Shown: positions 17,331 to 25,475 of the stretch, piece after piece
Layout of the letters: each line of letters starts with the position of its first letter
Numbering within the stretch: position 1 is the first letter of the stretch
From: Streptomyces sp. Ncost-T10-10d
GTDB lineage: Bacteria; Actinomycetota; Actinomycetes; Streptomycetales; Streptomycetaceae
Assembly: GCF_900091955.1 (NCBI RefSeq)
Contig: NZ_FMDF01000157.1
Location: forward strand, 101,231 to 165,230
Length of the DNA: 64,000 bases
Reading direction: 5' to 3'
Translations under genes and position numbers: made by a program
Notes under the pieces: generated by a model
What the model saw: the letters and a program-made list of their open reading frames with translations, nothing else
Databases searched by the model: none
What the model was told of the DNA's origin: nothing

Positions 17331-17672
17331 ATGGCAGCAAAGTCCACCGGACCCGTGGACAGTGTCACCGAGCAGACCTTTCCCGACCGCGTACTGAAGG
17401 CAAAGCAGCCGGTCCTGGTCCAGTTCTGGGCCGCGTGGTGCGGGCCATGCACCAGAGTCACTCCCATCATCGAGGCGCTGGCCGCCGAGCACGCGGGCGT
17501 CCTGGACGTCGTCAAGATCAACGTGGATGAGGAGCCCGGACTGGCGGACCGGCATGGAGTCTCCTCGATCCCCGCCTTCGTGGTCTACGCCGACGGCACC
17601 CCCGCAAAGGCATGGACGGGCGCCGCCCCGAAGCCCCTCCTGGAACGCAACCTCGGCCCCTTCCTTCGCTGA
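17331..17672 (+). CDS. Thioredoxin
   Basis: A 113-residue protein with the active site WCGPC (Trp36-Cys40) in QFWAAWCGPCTRVTPIIEAL and cis-Pro in VSSIPAFVVYADG. AAAAGGAGA precedes ATG 17331. No signal peptide, so it is cytoplasmic. It follows the reductase-like flavoprotein and is probably its substrate. Confidence 0.93.
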   Translation: MAAKSTGPVDSVTEQTFPDRVLKAKQPVLVQFWAAWCGPCTRVTPIIEALAAEHAGVLDVVKINVDEEPGLADRHGVSSIPAFVVYADGTPAKAWTGAAPKPLLERNLGPFLR

Positions 17673-17676
17673 GCTC

Positions 17677-17732
17677 CGGCGGGCACCACGCACTTGACGC
17701 GGCGGGGCCGGGCCGAGTCGGGGTGCCCGCCG
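17677..17732 (+). terminator. Inverted repeat after thioredoxin
   Basis: CGGCGGGCACC (17677-17687) pairs perfectly with GGTGCCCGCCG (17722-17732) across 34 bases. It begins a few bases after the thioredoxin stop and probably ends this transcript. Confidence 0.6.
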
Positions 17733-18121
17733 TTCGTGCTTCTGGAGCTTTTGTGCTTCTGGAACCGGAGAACTCATGAACTCACATCACGATCAGGGCA
17801 TCCAGTGGGACGTCCTTGGTGCGCACCGGGAACGCGAAGCCGGCCTGCACGCCCCGCCCTCACGCAGAGTATGGACTGGTTGCGGGATCTGTTGTGGGTC
17901 AGCGGCGGCGGACATAGTCGCGTCCACCCGGGGGGGCACGTCGATCACGTCCAGTCTGGTCTCCCGGCAGCGGTGCTCCGCCGCCGGAGCGGCCACCTCC
18001 TGCGGCAGGGGCTGCCGATGTCTTTGACCGGGCCTCGGCGGATACCGCGATGCGGTCCGGCATCAGCCGGACGCGGCGGCGTGTGCGTGAACAGACCCAA
18101 TAGCCCCAGCAGGGCCAATCG
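17733..18121. other. Stretch without a recognisable gene
   Basis: A plus-strand frame starts at ATG 17776 (MNSHHDQGIQWDVLGA) but has no ribosome site of note and no family resemblance. GTGCTTCTGGA occurs twice around 17737-17765. Nothing else is visible. Confidence 0.4.
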
Positions 18122-18406
18122 TCAGACATCGGAGATCGTTGCGTAGGGGCGCAGGACATCGCCTGCCGTGCCGCCGGTCAGCGCCCGGCCCGGGTACCAG
18201 TAGCCGACTGGGCCGATGAGCCGTCCGCCGCGCAGAGCGCAGACGGCCCGGTCGGGGTTGAGGCGGGCGGTGATGCGGGCTCGGCACGGGCGGGCATCCG
18301 CCGCCGTCACCCAGGGGATCACACTGCGTGATGGGGCCACCGCCTGCGCCGGTGTGAACCCCAAGACCACCAACGAGGATGGCGGCAAGGAGTTGAGCAG
18401 CCTCAT
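18122..18406 (-). CDS. Hypothetical protein
   Basis: A 94-codon frame starts at ATG 18406 behind GGAGACGGAGACG and reads MRLLNSLPPSSLVVLGFTPA, ending in GYWYPGRALTGGTAGDVLRP. I recognise no family. The good ribosome site is the main support. It could equally be the tail of a decayed gene. Confidence 0.35.
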   Translation of the reverse strand: MRLLNSLPPSSLVVLGFTPAQAVAPSRSVIPWVTAADARPCRARITARLNPDRAVCALRGGRLIGPVGYWYPGRALTGGTAGDVLRPYATISDV

Positions 18407-18575
18407 CGTCTCCGTCTCCGACAGTGACCCGAACCCGGTGTCCTTAGGCCATGGTCCAGAACGGCATCGCGGCCCTGCCCGACGAGGTCGAGCAGGCGAC
18501 TGTGGACCTAGACGTGCGCCGATCCGGCCAGGAAGGCCGTGTCGGTCCACATCACCCGCTGCCCCTCCGGTTCGC

Positions 18576-20441
18576 TCAGACCCGCAGATTGCGCCGTGCC
18601 CGGGCGGGCTTGCGACCCGTCTCGGCGTCCACCGCGAGCACGGTACCGGCGTGCGTGCCGACGTAGACGACTCCGTCGGCGTAGACGGGGCCGGTGCCGC
18701 GGGCATCCAGTGCGTGCCGCCACAGGACCACGCCGTCACTCAGGCTGATCTTGAACAGGCGGCGACCGTACTTGGTGCTGACGATCCACCCGGACGAGCC
18801 ACAGATCGCCGGGGACGAGGCGCCGTAACGATTCGGCAGGTGCCAGAGGAGCCCGCCGTCGTTGCCGTCCACCGCGTACACGCCACCGTGGCTGTCGCCG
18901 ACGAAGACCAGGCCCTCGGTCAGCGCAGGGGTGCTGTCGACCACGCCAGCCGCCTGCGCACCCCACAACTGCTCACCGGTGGCGGCGTCGTAGGCGCACA
19001 GCTGGCCGGTGCCGGTGCCCGCGCAGACCATGCCGCCCGCGACGCTCGGAGTGCAGCAGCTCAACTGGCTCGCGATGGAGCCCTGGTGCCACAGCTCCTC
19101 GCCGCTCACCGCGTCGAAGGCAGTCAACTGGGCCCGCGCGCCCTGCACATAGACCCGGCCGTCGGCGACCGCCGCTGCGGCGGCCGACCCGTCGGGCAAC
19201 TGCCGCTCCCAGCGTTCCTCGCCGGTCGCCGCGTCCAGCGCGCGGATCCGGGAGGCATCGCGCAGCAGGTTGGCCGGGTGGTGGACGACGTAGAGCAGGC
19301 CGTCGGCGACCACCGGCGCGCCTGAGTGGCCAACCCGCTGCCGCCAGCGCTCCCGCCCGTCCGCGGCGCCGACCGCATACAGCACGCCGGACTCGCCGAC
19401 GACGTACACCGTCCCGTCGGCGACCGCCGGCGTCTCCTTCAGGGCACCGACCGCGTCGAAGGACCAACGCGCCGCGCCCGTCATCGCGTCCAGCGCGTAG
19501 CACCGGCCGTCGGAACAGTTGACGTACACGGTGCCCGCGCAGACGACCGGCGCGGCGACGACCGCGTCCGGCAGCCGCACGCTCCACGCCTCGAAGCCGG
19601 ACGGCAGCGTGCCCTTCGGATAGACGCCGGTGTGGGCCGGGCCGCCGCGGGCCATGGCGGACGGTCCACTGCCGGGCCCGGGTGCCGACTGTGCTCCGGC
19701 GGAGGGCACGGCGTCCGATACGGCCCCGCCAACGGCGTCCGCCATCCCGCCCTCGGCATCGCCGGCCGCCTCCTCCGCCCCCGTACGGCCGTCGCCGACG
19801 CCGGGGTCCGCGTCCGCCACCTCGCCCCACAACCCGGGGTCCATGACCTCCACCAGGTCGACCAACGAGCGCAGTTCGGTCAGGATCGCGTGGGCGTCGT
19901 CGTTCTTCCCCCGGCGCGGGCCCGGAGGCTCCGCGTAGAAGAGGTAGCCGCCCTCCACCTGCCACTGCAGCCAGCGTCGGTCGTCGGCGAACCCGCGCAC
20001 GGCCGGGGTGAGCAGCCGCGCCGCCGTCTCCGGGTCCACGCTCTCCACGACATGGACGGCGTCGTAGACCGGGTCGCCGATCTCGTACAGATGGCGGTCC
20101 GGGCGCTCGGAGACGAGCCGCTTCAGCAGCGGAACCATCGTGTCCACGGCCAGCGAGTGCCGGCTCACCGCGACCAGCGGCAGCACGGCCGGTAGTTGCA
20201 CGAGGTACACGGTGCGGGCGGCCGAGGGGTCGTCGGTGACACAGTCGAAGACGCTGAACCAATGGCTGTCCAGGGTGCCGCTCACGGCGTCCACGGCCAT
20301 CGCCTTCCCGGCATCGACACCGAGCGGCCCCGCACACAACTGCAGGCGTTCCGGATGCCAGTCCGTGTAGGTCCACCCGCGTTCTTTCGCCAGGCGACGC
20401 CGCGCTGCGCTGTGGTCTCGCTGATCCCTTTTCCTCGACAT
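18576..20441 (-). CDS. PQQ-type beta-propeller repeat protein
   Basis: A 621-residue protein. Residues 1-190 are an unrecognised domain starting MSRKRDQRDHSAARRRLAKE, followed by an Ala/Gly/Asp-rich linker to about 270. The remainder consists of PQQ-like propeller blades with repeats such as DGTVYVVGESGVLYAVGAAD and DAATGEERWERQL, seen seven or so times. No signal peptide, so it is probably cytoplasmic, and no catalytic metal residues are evident. ATG 20441 is chosen for the GGAGGGG upstream. Likely a binding or sensing scaffold. Confidence 0.82.
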   Translation of the reverse strand: MSRKRDQRDHSAARRRLAKERGWTYTDWHPERLQLCAGPLGVDAGKAMAVDAVSGTLDSHWFSVFDCVTDDPSAARTVYLVQLPAVLPLVAVSRHSLAVDTMVPLLKRLVSERPDRHLYEIGDPVYDAVHVVESVDPETAARLLTPAVRGFADDRRWLQWQVEGGYLFYAEPPGPRRGKNDDAHAILTELRSLVDLVEVMDPGLWGEVADADPGVGDGRTGAEEAAGDAEGGMADAVGGAVSDAVPSAGAQSAPGPGSGPSAMARGGPAHTGVYPKGTLPSGFEAWSVRLPDAVVAAPVVCAGTVYVNCSDGRCYALDAMTGAARWSFDAVGALKETPAVADGTVYVVGESGVLYAVGAADGRERWRQRVGHSGAPVVADGLLYVVHHPANLLRDASRIRALDAATGEERWERQLPDGSAAAAAVADGRVYVQGARAQLTAFDAVSGEELWHQGSIASQLSCCTPSVAGGMVCAGTGTGQLCAYDAATGEQLWGAQAAGVVDSTPALTEGLVFVGDSHGGVYAVDGNDGGLLWHLPNRYGASSPAICGSSGWIVSTKYGRRLFKISLSDGVVLWRHALDARGTGPVYADGVVYVGTHAGTVLAVDAETGRKPARARRNLRV

Positions 20442-20845
20442 GCCCCGCCCCTCCATTCGCCCAGGGAGCTTACCCGGCCCCAACTCCCCTTACAGCAAGG
20501 GCATCAGGTCTCGCCCGGGGCAGAAATGCCGGATTCACCCACCGGTGGCGCTCTGTCCGACCGGGTGTGCCCTTGGCTGGGTGCGAGGGAGTTTGATCTC
20601 GCCATTCTCGTCGGGCAGGACCCGGGCAGAGCGGCCCGCCGCTTCGACACGGCGGTGAAGGGACACTCGGATTCCTTCAAACGGTCCCGCGCGATCTCCC
20701 GCACCGAGCCGGCTGCCCCGGTCATGGTCAAGGGCGATCCGCGGCAGGCGGCAGTGAACTCTTGACAATTGGGCATGTCCCTGGCGGGCAGTGGTACTGC
20801 GCCACTCCCATGAACGGCACCACACCTTGAAGGGGCGATCAGCGC
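20442..20845. other. Intergenic stretch with a possible gene remnant
   Basis: A plus-strand frame around 20565-20765 reads LGAREFDLAILVGQDPGRAA and RRFDTAVKGHSDSF with protein-like composition, but it has no start and I cannot assign it. A TTGACA box lies at 20762-20767 without a clear matching -10. Nothing else is seen. Confidence 0.35.
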
Positions 20846-22099
20846 ATGACCAGGCCTGAGAGCGCGGGATATGACTACGACGTCGTCATCAGCGGAGCCG
20901 GCCTCGCCGGCAGTGCCGCGGCGATCTTGCTCGCTCGGCGCGGTGTCCGCGTCGCACTGCTGGAACGCCGCTCGGACCCCGAAGCGTACAAGGTGCTTTG
21001 CACCCACTCCCTTCAGGCCAGCGCCTACCCGGTGCTGGACGAACTTGGCCTCATCCCCGCTCTGGAGAAGGCGGGAGCCGTCCGCAACGAGGCCCGCTGG
21101 TACACCCGCTGGGGATGGATCGAGCCGAGGGCCGCACCGGCGGGCCCCGAGCTACCGTACGCGTACAACATTCGGCGCAGCACCCTCGACCCGTTGATCA
21201 GGTCCCATGCGGCGGAGACTCCTGGCGTCGATCTGCTTCTCGGCCACCATGTGTCCGGGCTGGTCCGGGAAGCCGGGCGAACCTTGGGGGTGCGCGCGTC
21301 GACGCCACAGGGCGAGCGCGAGATCCGGGCCCGCCTGGTGGTAGGCGCCGATGGCAAGGACTCGGCCGTAGCGAAGTTCGCCGGAGTGCCTGCTCGGCGG
21401 TACGAGAACGCGCGGTTCGGCTATCTCGCACACTTCCGCAATCTTCCGCTGCACGGCGGGATAGGTCACGCCTGGTTCCTCGAGCCCGACATGGCGTACG
21501 CGTTTCCGAACGACGACGAGGTGACGGTCATCGCGGTGCTCCCGGACAAGAAGCGGCTGCCGGCCTTCCGGGAAGACCTGGAGGGCAGCTTCTTCGAGTT
21601 CGTCCGCGCCCTACCCGAGGCACCGCCCATCGACTCCGCCGAGCGCATCACGAAGATCACCGGCACTGTCAACTACCCGCTTCACAGCCGCAAGCCGACC
21701 GCACCGGGCGTCGCGTTCATCGGTGACGCCGCCCTGACCGGCGATCCCCTGTGGGGAGTGGGATGCGGGTGGGCTCTGCAGTCCGCGCAATGGTTGGCAG
21801 AGGCGGTCGCCTCGGCCGCAACCGGTCGGGGCGACCTCAACAGGTCGCTCGTGGTGTACGCACGCAGGCACCGGCGCCGGCTGCGCGGTCACCAGTACCT
21901 GGCCGCCGACTACGCCAAGGCCCGTCCGTTCAATCCCTTGGAGCGGCTGATGTTCTCGGCGGCAGCGCGCGATGAGTCGCTGGCGCGGCACATGCATCTG
22001 TTCGCATCCCGCCTGATCGGGCCGCTGCGTTTCTTGAACCCCGTGGCGCTGGCCAAGGCTTCGGCCGTCAACATCAAGCATCGCGGGGCGGCTGTCTGA
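20846..22099 (+). CDS. FAD-dependent monooxygenase (geranylgeranyl-reductase/halogenase-like)
   Basis: The protein has 417 residues. It shows the Rossmann motif VVISGAGLAGSAAAILLARR (13-32), the second FAD motif ARLVVGADGKDSAVAKFAGV, and the third GVAFIGDAALTGDPLWGVGC near residue 290. This is the group A flavoprotein monooxygenase/reductase pattern used in tailoring of natural products. ATG 20846 lies after GAAGGGGCGA. No halogenase WxWxIP motif is seen. It precedes a MerR-BtrH pair on the same strand and may belong with them. Confidence 0.85.
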   Translation: MTRPESAGYDYDVVISGAGLAGSAAAILLARRGVRVALLERRSDPEAYKVLCTHSLQASAYPVLDELGLIPALEKAGAVRNEARWYTRWGWIEPRAAPAGPELPYAYNIRRSTLDPLIRSHAAETPGVDLLLGHHVSGLVREAGRTLGVRASTPQGEREIRARLVVGADGKDSAVAKFAGVPARRYENARFGYLAHFRNLPLHGGIGHAWFLEPDMAYAFPNDDEVTVIAVLPDKKRLPAFREDLEGSFFEFVRALPEAPPIDSAERITKITGTVNYPLHSRKPTAPGVAFIGDAALTGDPLWGVGCGWALQSAQWLAEAVASAATGRGDLNRSLVVYARRHRRRLRGHQYLAADYAKARPFNPLERLMFSAAARDESLARHMHLFASRLIGPLRFLNPVALAKASAVNIKHRGAAV

Positions 22100-22155
22100 G
22101 CGATGACGACGGCGAAGAGGAGTAGGGCGGCCTTGGGGCCAATGGGTACAGCGTT

Positions 22156-22180
22156 GGACTCTCCCACCGTGGGAGGGTCC
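22156..22180. promoter_or_regulatory. MerR-type operator
   Basis: A 25-base dyad, GGACTCTCCC...GGGAGGGTCC, mismatches itself at only two paired positions and the centre. It overlaps a TTGGAC -35-like box at 22154 and lies 12 bases before the merR-like start, the usual arrangement for MerR autoregulation. Confidence 0.65.
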
Positions 22181-22191
22181 ACCATGATGGC

Positions 22192-22998
22192 GTGCATGAC
22201 GAACTTCTCACCATCGGGCGCTTCGCCCGCCTGTGCCGGCTCAGCGTCAAGCAGCTACGGCACTACGACGAGATGGGGCTATTGGCTCCGGTCCGCGTGG
22301 ATGCCGGCTCCGGCTACCGCTATTACGCACCTGAGCAGGCGCGTAATGCCCTGACCATTGCCCTGCTCCGCGAGATGGATCTTCCCCTGGCTGTGATCGC
22401 TCAGGCGCTGGCTGCCGAGCCTGAGCGCAGGGCACAGATCCTGCGCGCCGAGCGGGACCGGCTGACCGAGCGGATCAGTAGGGACCAGGCACGGCTGGAG
22501 ATGCTGGAGCGGCTGGCGCAGAGCGGCCTGCCCGGCTATGAGGTGAAGATGAGCAGGGAGCCGGAGCGACGGCTGGCAGTGGTGCGAGCGGCCTGCACTC
22601 CTGCGGAGATCGGGGAGAAGGTCGAGGCATGCGTAGGCCGGCTGCTGCCCGTGCTTGGCAGGGCGAGAGTCGTATGGGAGCCGCCGCTGTGGGGGCTGTA
22701 CCCCCTGGATCTGGAAGAGCGGATGGAAATCGCCGTCGGGGCGCAGTTGCCGCAGGTGGAGGGGACACCCGGCCTGGAGTTCGAGGTGCTGCCCGGCGGG
22801 CTCGTTGCCGAGACCGTGCACATCGGGTCCTACGCTCAGCTGCCCTTGGCCTACAACGCGCTCTTCGCCGCCATCCACGAGCGCGGACTGTGCCCGCAAG
22901 TGCCTGTACGTGAGGCCTATCTCGTCGGCCCGGCAGAGGCGCCGCAAGAAGAACTGATGACCCGGCTGATCATTCCCGTCCAGGAGAGCATGGCATGA
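22192..22998 (+). CDS. MerR-family regulator with GyrI-like effector domain
   Basis: A 268-residue protein. The MerR winged helix is at 1-75 (LTIGRFARLCRLSVKQLRHY, GSGYRYYAPEQ), a coiled-coil dimerisation helix at about 80-115, and a GyrI-like/BmrR-type small-molecule domain follows (EIAVGAQLP, GLVAETVHIGSYAQLPLAYN). GTG 22192 is the only start in frame after the operator. Its stop overlaps the next gene as ATGA, so the regulator and the BtrH-like protein are co-translated. Confidence 0.9.
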   Translation: MHDELLTIGRFARLCRLSVKQLRHYDEMGLLAPVRVDAGSGYRYYAPEQARNALTIALLREMDLPLAVIAQALAAEPERRAQILRAERDRLTERISRDQARLEMLERLAQSGLPGYEVKMSREPERRLAVVRAACTPAEIGEKVEACVGRLLPVLGRARVVWEPPLWGLYPLDLEERMEIAVGAQLPQVEGTPGLEFEVLPGGLVAETVHIGSYAQLPLAYNALFAAIHERGLCPQVPVREAYLVGPAEAPQEELMTRLIIPVQESMA

Positions 22999-23984
22999 CC
23001 ACGATAAGAAACATCGATGCCTGCGGTACGCAGCACTGCGAGACGACAGCTCTGGGGGTGCTGTTGCGGCACCAAGGACTCGATCTGTCCGAGCCCATGC
23101 TCTTCGGTCTCGGCTCCGGCCTGTCCTTCATCTACTGGGACAGCAAGAACATGGACTTCCCCTTCCTCGGGGGACGGGTAAAACCATTCGACCTCACCGG
23201 AAATCTAGCCGCCAGACTCAACCTGGGGCTCCTGGTTCAGGAGACCGCCTCGCCACGCAGGGCATGGGAGAACGTGGTGGCCCCCATCGACGCCGGCCAC
23301 CCCGTCGGACTGCAGCTCGACAGCTACTACCTGGACTACTTCGGGTCGAAGGTGCACTTCGGCGGTCATGTCGTCGCCATGTACGGCTACGATGACCACG
23401 ACTCCTACCTGGTGGACACCGACCAGCAAGGCGGAGCGGTATCCACCAGCCTGCCCAGCCTCGCCCAGGCCAGAGCCGCGCGCGGCCCGATGACCGCGAA
23501 GCACCGGTCCTTCACCCTCACCGTTCCGAGGGATCTGCCCTCCCCACAGGGACAGATCATTCCCGCCATCACCGCCTGCGCCGAAGCCTTCCTCAACCCG
23601 CCCATCGCCAACCTCGGACACCGAGGCATCGAAAAGGCCGGCAAGCTGGTATGCACATGGCTCCAGCGCACCGACAACCCGCAGCGAGACCTGTCGCAAG
23701 CCGCTCTTCTGATGGAGAAGGCCGGCACCGGCGGCGCCCTGTTCCGCAACCTCTACCGCGACTTCCTCGCCCAATGCACCCAACTGCTCGACAGCAGACA
23801 CCTGCGCACCGGCCACAATCTGTACACCGAGGCAGCCACCCTGTGGACCGAAGCCGCAGCACTGATCACAAAAGCCGGTGAATCAGGCGATACGCAGTGC
23901 CTCGCACAGGCAGGCACTGTCCTCAGCGATCTTTCACGCATAGAGCGCGAGGCCATGCAGGCGCTGAGCTACCTGCAGGAGTGA
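22995..23984 (+). CDS. BtrH-like acyltransferase/peptidase-fold protein
   Basis: A 329-residue protein. The N-terminal half has CGTQHCETTALGVLLRHQG (10-28), LFGLGSGLSFIYW and GGHVVAMYGYDDHDSYLVDT, matching BtrH-N, the papain-like domain of the butirosin side-chain acyltransferase; Cys15 and the His of GGHV are the likely catalytic pair. The C-terminal half is all-helical, as in DUF4872. By family it may transfer an acyl or aminoacyl group from a carrier protein, but no carrier protein is in this window. Confidence 0.85.
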   Translation: MTTIRNIDACGTQHCETTALGVLLRHQGLDLSEPMLFGLGSGLSFIYWDSKNMDFPFLGGRVKPFDLTGNLAARLNLGLLVQETASPRRAWENVVAPIDAGHPVGLQLDSYYLDYFGSKVHFGGHVVAMYGYDDHDSYLVDTDQQGGAVSTSLPSLAQARAARGPMTAKHRSFTLTVPRDLPSPQGQIIPAITACAEAFLNPPIANLGHRGIEKAGKLVCTWLQRTDNPQRDLSQAALLMEKAGTGGALFRNLYRDFLAQCTQLLDSRHLRTGHNLYTEAATLWTEAAALITKAGESGDTQCLAQAGTVLSDLSRIEREAMQALSYLQE

Positions 23985-23988
23985 GACA

Positions 23989-24194
23989 TCAATCGATGCC
24001 CAGTTGGGCGCCGGACAGCTGGAAGGTCAGCCGCTTGGCGGCTTTCAGCGCACTTGCCGCGCCCCGGTCACCGGCTTCGGCGGCGCGTGCCGGCTCGCTG
24101 CGCTCGATCGTGGTCAGAGAGAATCGGCTGCGACGAACACCGCAGATGCAAGGGTCAGGGCGAGGGCGAGAATCAGCAGGAGCACTTCGGTTAC
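23989..24194 (-). pseudogene. CNNM/CorC-type transporter, N-terminal remnant
   Basis: Leftwards from 24194 the frame reads TEVLLLILALALTLASAVFV, the first helix of HlyC/CorC-type membrane proteins. A one-base loss near 24125 then shifts frame into FSLTTIERSEPARAAEAGDR and LTFQLSGAQLGID before TGA. The start codon position is GTA rather than GTG, and everything past about residue 68 is gone. Confidence 0.72.
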
Positions 24195-24513
24195 CGACCC
24201 CGACTCCGACCCCTGGATCGACAACTGTGGGCGGGCCGTGGCACGGCTGGTACTGAGAGGTTCACCCATGGTGGGTCTGCTTCTCCATCTTGACTCGGCG
24301 GATCGGGTGGATCCTGGATGGCGGGCTTTCCCAGCCAGGCTGCCGGAGTGCGGCCCGGCAGGAGGCGACCCCATCCCTGTGCTTCTACAGGCGTGTGGAA
24401 AACCCGGGGGGGCGGCCTGGATGTCCCCGGGCGGCCCGGGAGGCGGAGGCGGCGCATCTCGTCGGGAGGAGCGCGGCACGATGAGCGGCTGGCTGGGCTT
24501 TGTCCCGGCGTGA
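24195..24513. other. Intergenic stretch
   Basis: No gene or strong repeat is visible. Both neighbours end here (a decayed minus-strand start at 24194 and a minus-strand stop at 24514), so no promoter is required except for the pseudogene. Confidence 0.4.
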
Positions 24514-25293
24514 TCAGTCCGCTCCGGGCAGCTTGGGGCCAGTGAAATCCGGACCCGAGAAGCCGGGACTCGAAATGTCGGGAGCACTGAAACCCGGCCC
24601 CCTGCGTGGCTCCGGAACCCCCTTCGCGCCGCCGGCCGCACGTGAGGTGTCCGTCACATCCGGACGGTCTACGTCCTCAAGGCTCACGGTCTGGAGCGAG
24701 TTGGACAGGAAAGGCAGAATCCCGCGTTCGAGCAGTGCCTCCTGCCACGCGTCACGCGCGTGGTCCACCTCGGGATCCATGCCACCGGCCGCCGAACGAT
24801 TGCGCGCCGCTGCCACCAGCATCCAGACGAGACCGGCCAGCACTGTCACTACCGCGACCCCTGTCGCAGCCAGACCGGCGGAAAGCATGACGTCGGCGAG
24901 ATGTGAGTGCATGTCAACAGCCCGGAAGGCGAAGCCGATCAAGCCGAAGACCGCGGCAGCCGTGGCGGACAGCCCCGGTACCAGAACGGCCACCGCATGC
25001 AGTGTGCTGCTTGTGTTGGCGGCCGCGCCGTCGGACTCGCGCCGTGCGCGACGAAGCGTCGCGCCCGACGAGGCCGAGGCTGCGAGCAGCTGACGGTATG
25101 CGCGGTATTCGGAAGCCGCCGAAGCGGCGATGGCGGTGCGCGCGCCGAGTGCCCGAGTGCGCAGTTGTTCATTGTTGAGAGCCCTGGGAGTGTGGCGCCT
25201 CTTCTCCTGGATCGCGGGGGAGTTCAGTGCGTGATCCAGGATGCGCTCGAATGAGGGCAGGTCTTCTGCCCGTAGGTGATCCGGACGGTCCAC
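24514..25293 (-). CDS. Two-helix membrane protein with Pro/Gly pentad tail
   Basis: A 259-residue protein: a helical N-terminus starting MDRPDHLRAEDLPSFERILD, two membrane helices (about 97-122 and 135-160), then a cytoplasmic part ending in repeated SGPDF/SPGFS-like five-residue units (about 235-259). I recognise no domain. It is divergent from the TPM-like gene, which also ends in Gly/Phe/Asp repeats, so the two may function together at the membrane. Confidence 0.75.
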   Translation of the reverse strand: MDRPDHLRAEDLPSFERILDHALNSPAIQEKRRHTPRALNNEQLRTRALGARTAIAASAASEYRAYRQLLAASASSGATLRRARRESDGAAANTSSTLHAVAVLVPGLSATAAAVFGLIGFAFRAVDMHSHLADVMLSAGLAATGVAVVTVLAGLVWMLVAAARNRSAAGGMDPEVDHARDAWQEALLERGILPFLSNSLQTVSLEDVDRPDVTDTSRAAGGAKGVPEPRRGPGFSAPDISSPGFSGPDFTGPKLPGAD

Positions 25294-25348
25294 GAGTCAT
25301 CCTTAGTTGGTGAAATGCGCTCAGCGTGTCCTCACGATGGTTCTCGGG

Positions 25349-25356
25349 TTGCGCAA
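25349..25356. promoter_or_regulatory. TTGCGCAA core site
   Basis: An isolated TTGCGCAA lies 56 bases upstream of the membrane-protein start at 25293. The outer half-sites seen in related sites are weak here. Confidence 0.35.
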
Positions 25357-25412
25357 TCCTTCGAGCGTGTCAGTGAAGCCGCCGGGATCGAGCGGGTGCC
25401 CTTCCGTGAGAC

Positions 25413-25436
25413 TTGCTACATTACGCAATTGAGCAA
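25413..25436. promoter_or_regulatory. TTGCGCAA-type dyad before the TPM gene
   Basis: TTG-N5-TTACGCAA-N5-CAA, with centre one base off the palindrome. Its first 17 bases differ from the site before the LCP gene (29203-29219) at one position. It ends 40 bases before the TPM start. Confidence 0.6.
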
Positions 25437-25475
25437 TCGTTAGTGTTGCGATCCGTCGCAGGAGGAGGAACTGCC

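Noticed and set aside
20762..20798. TTGACA promoter box before the FAD monooxygenase gene
   Set aside because: No -10 sequence lies at 16-19 bases, so a sigma-70-type promoter is not supported.
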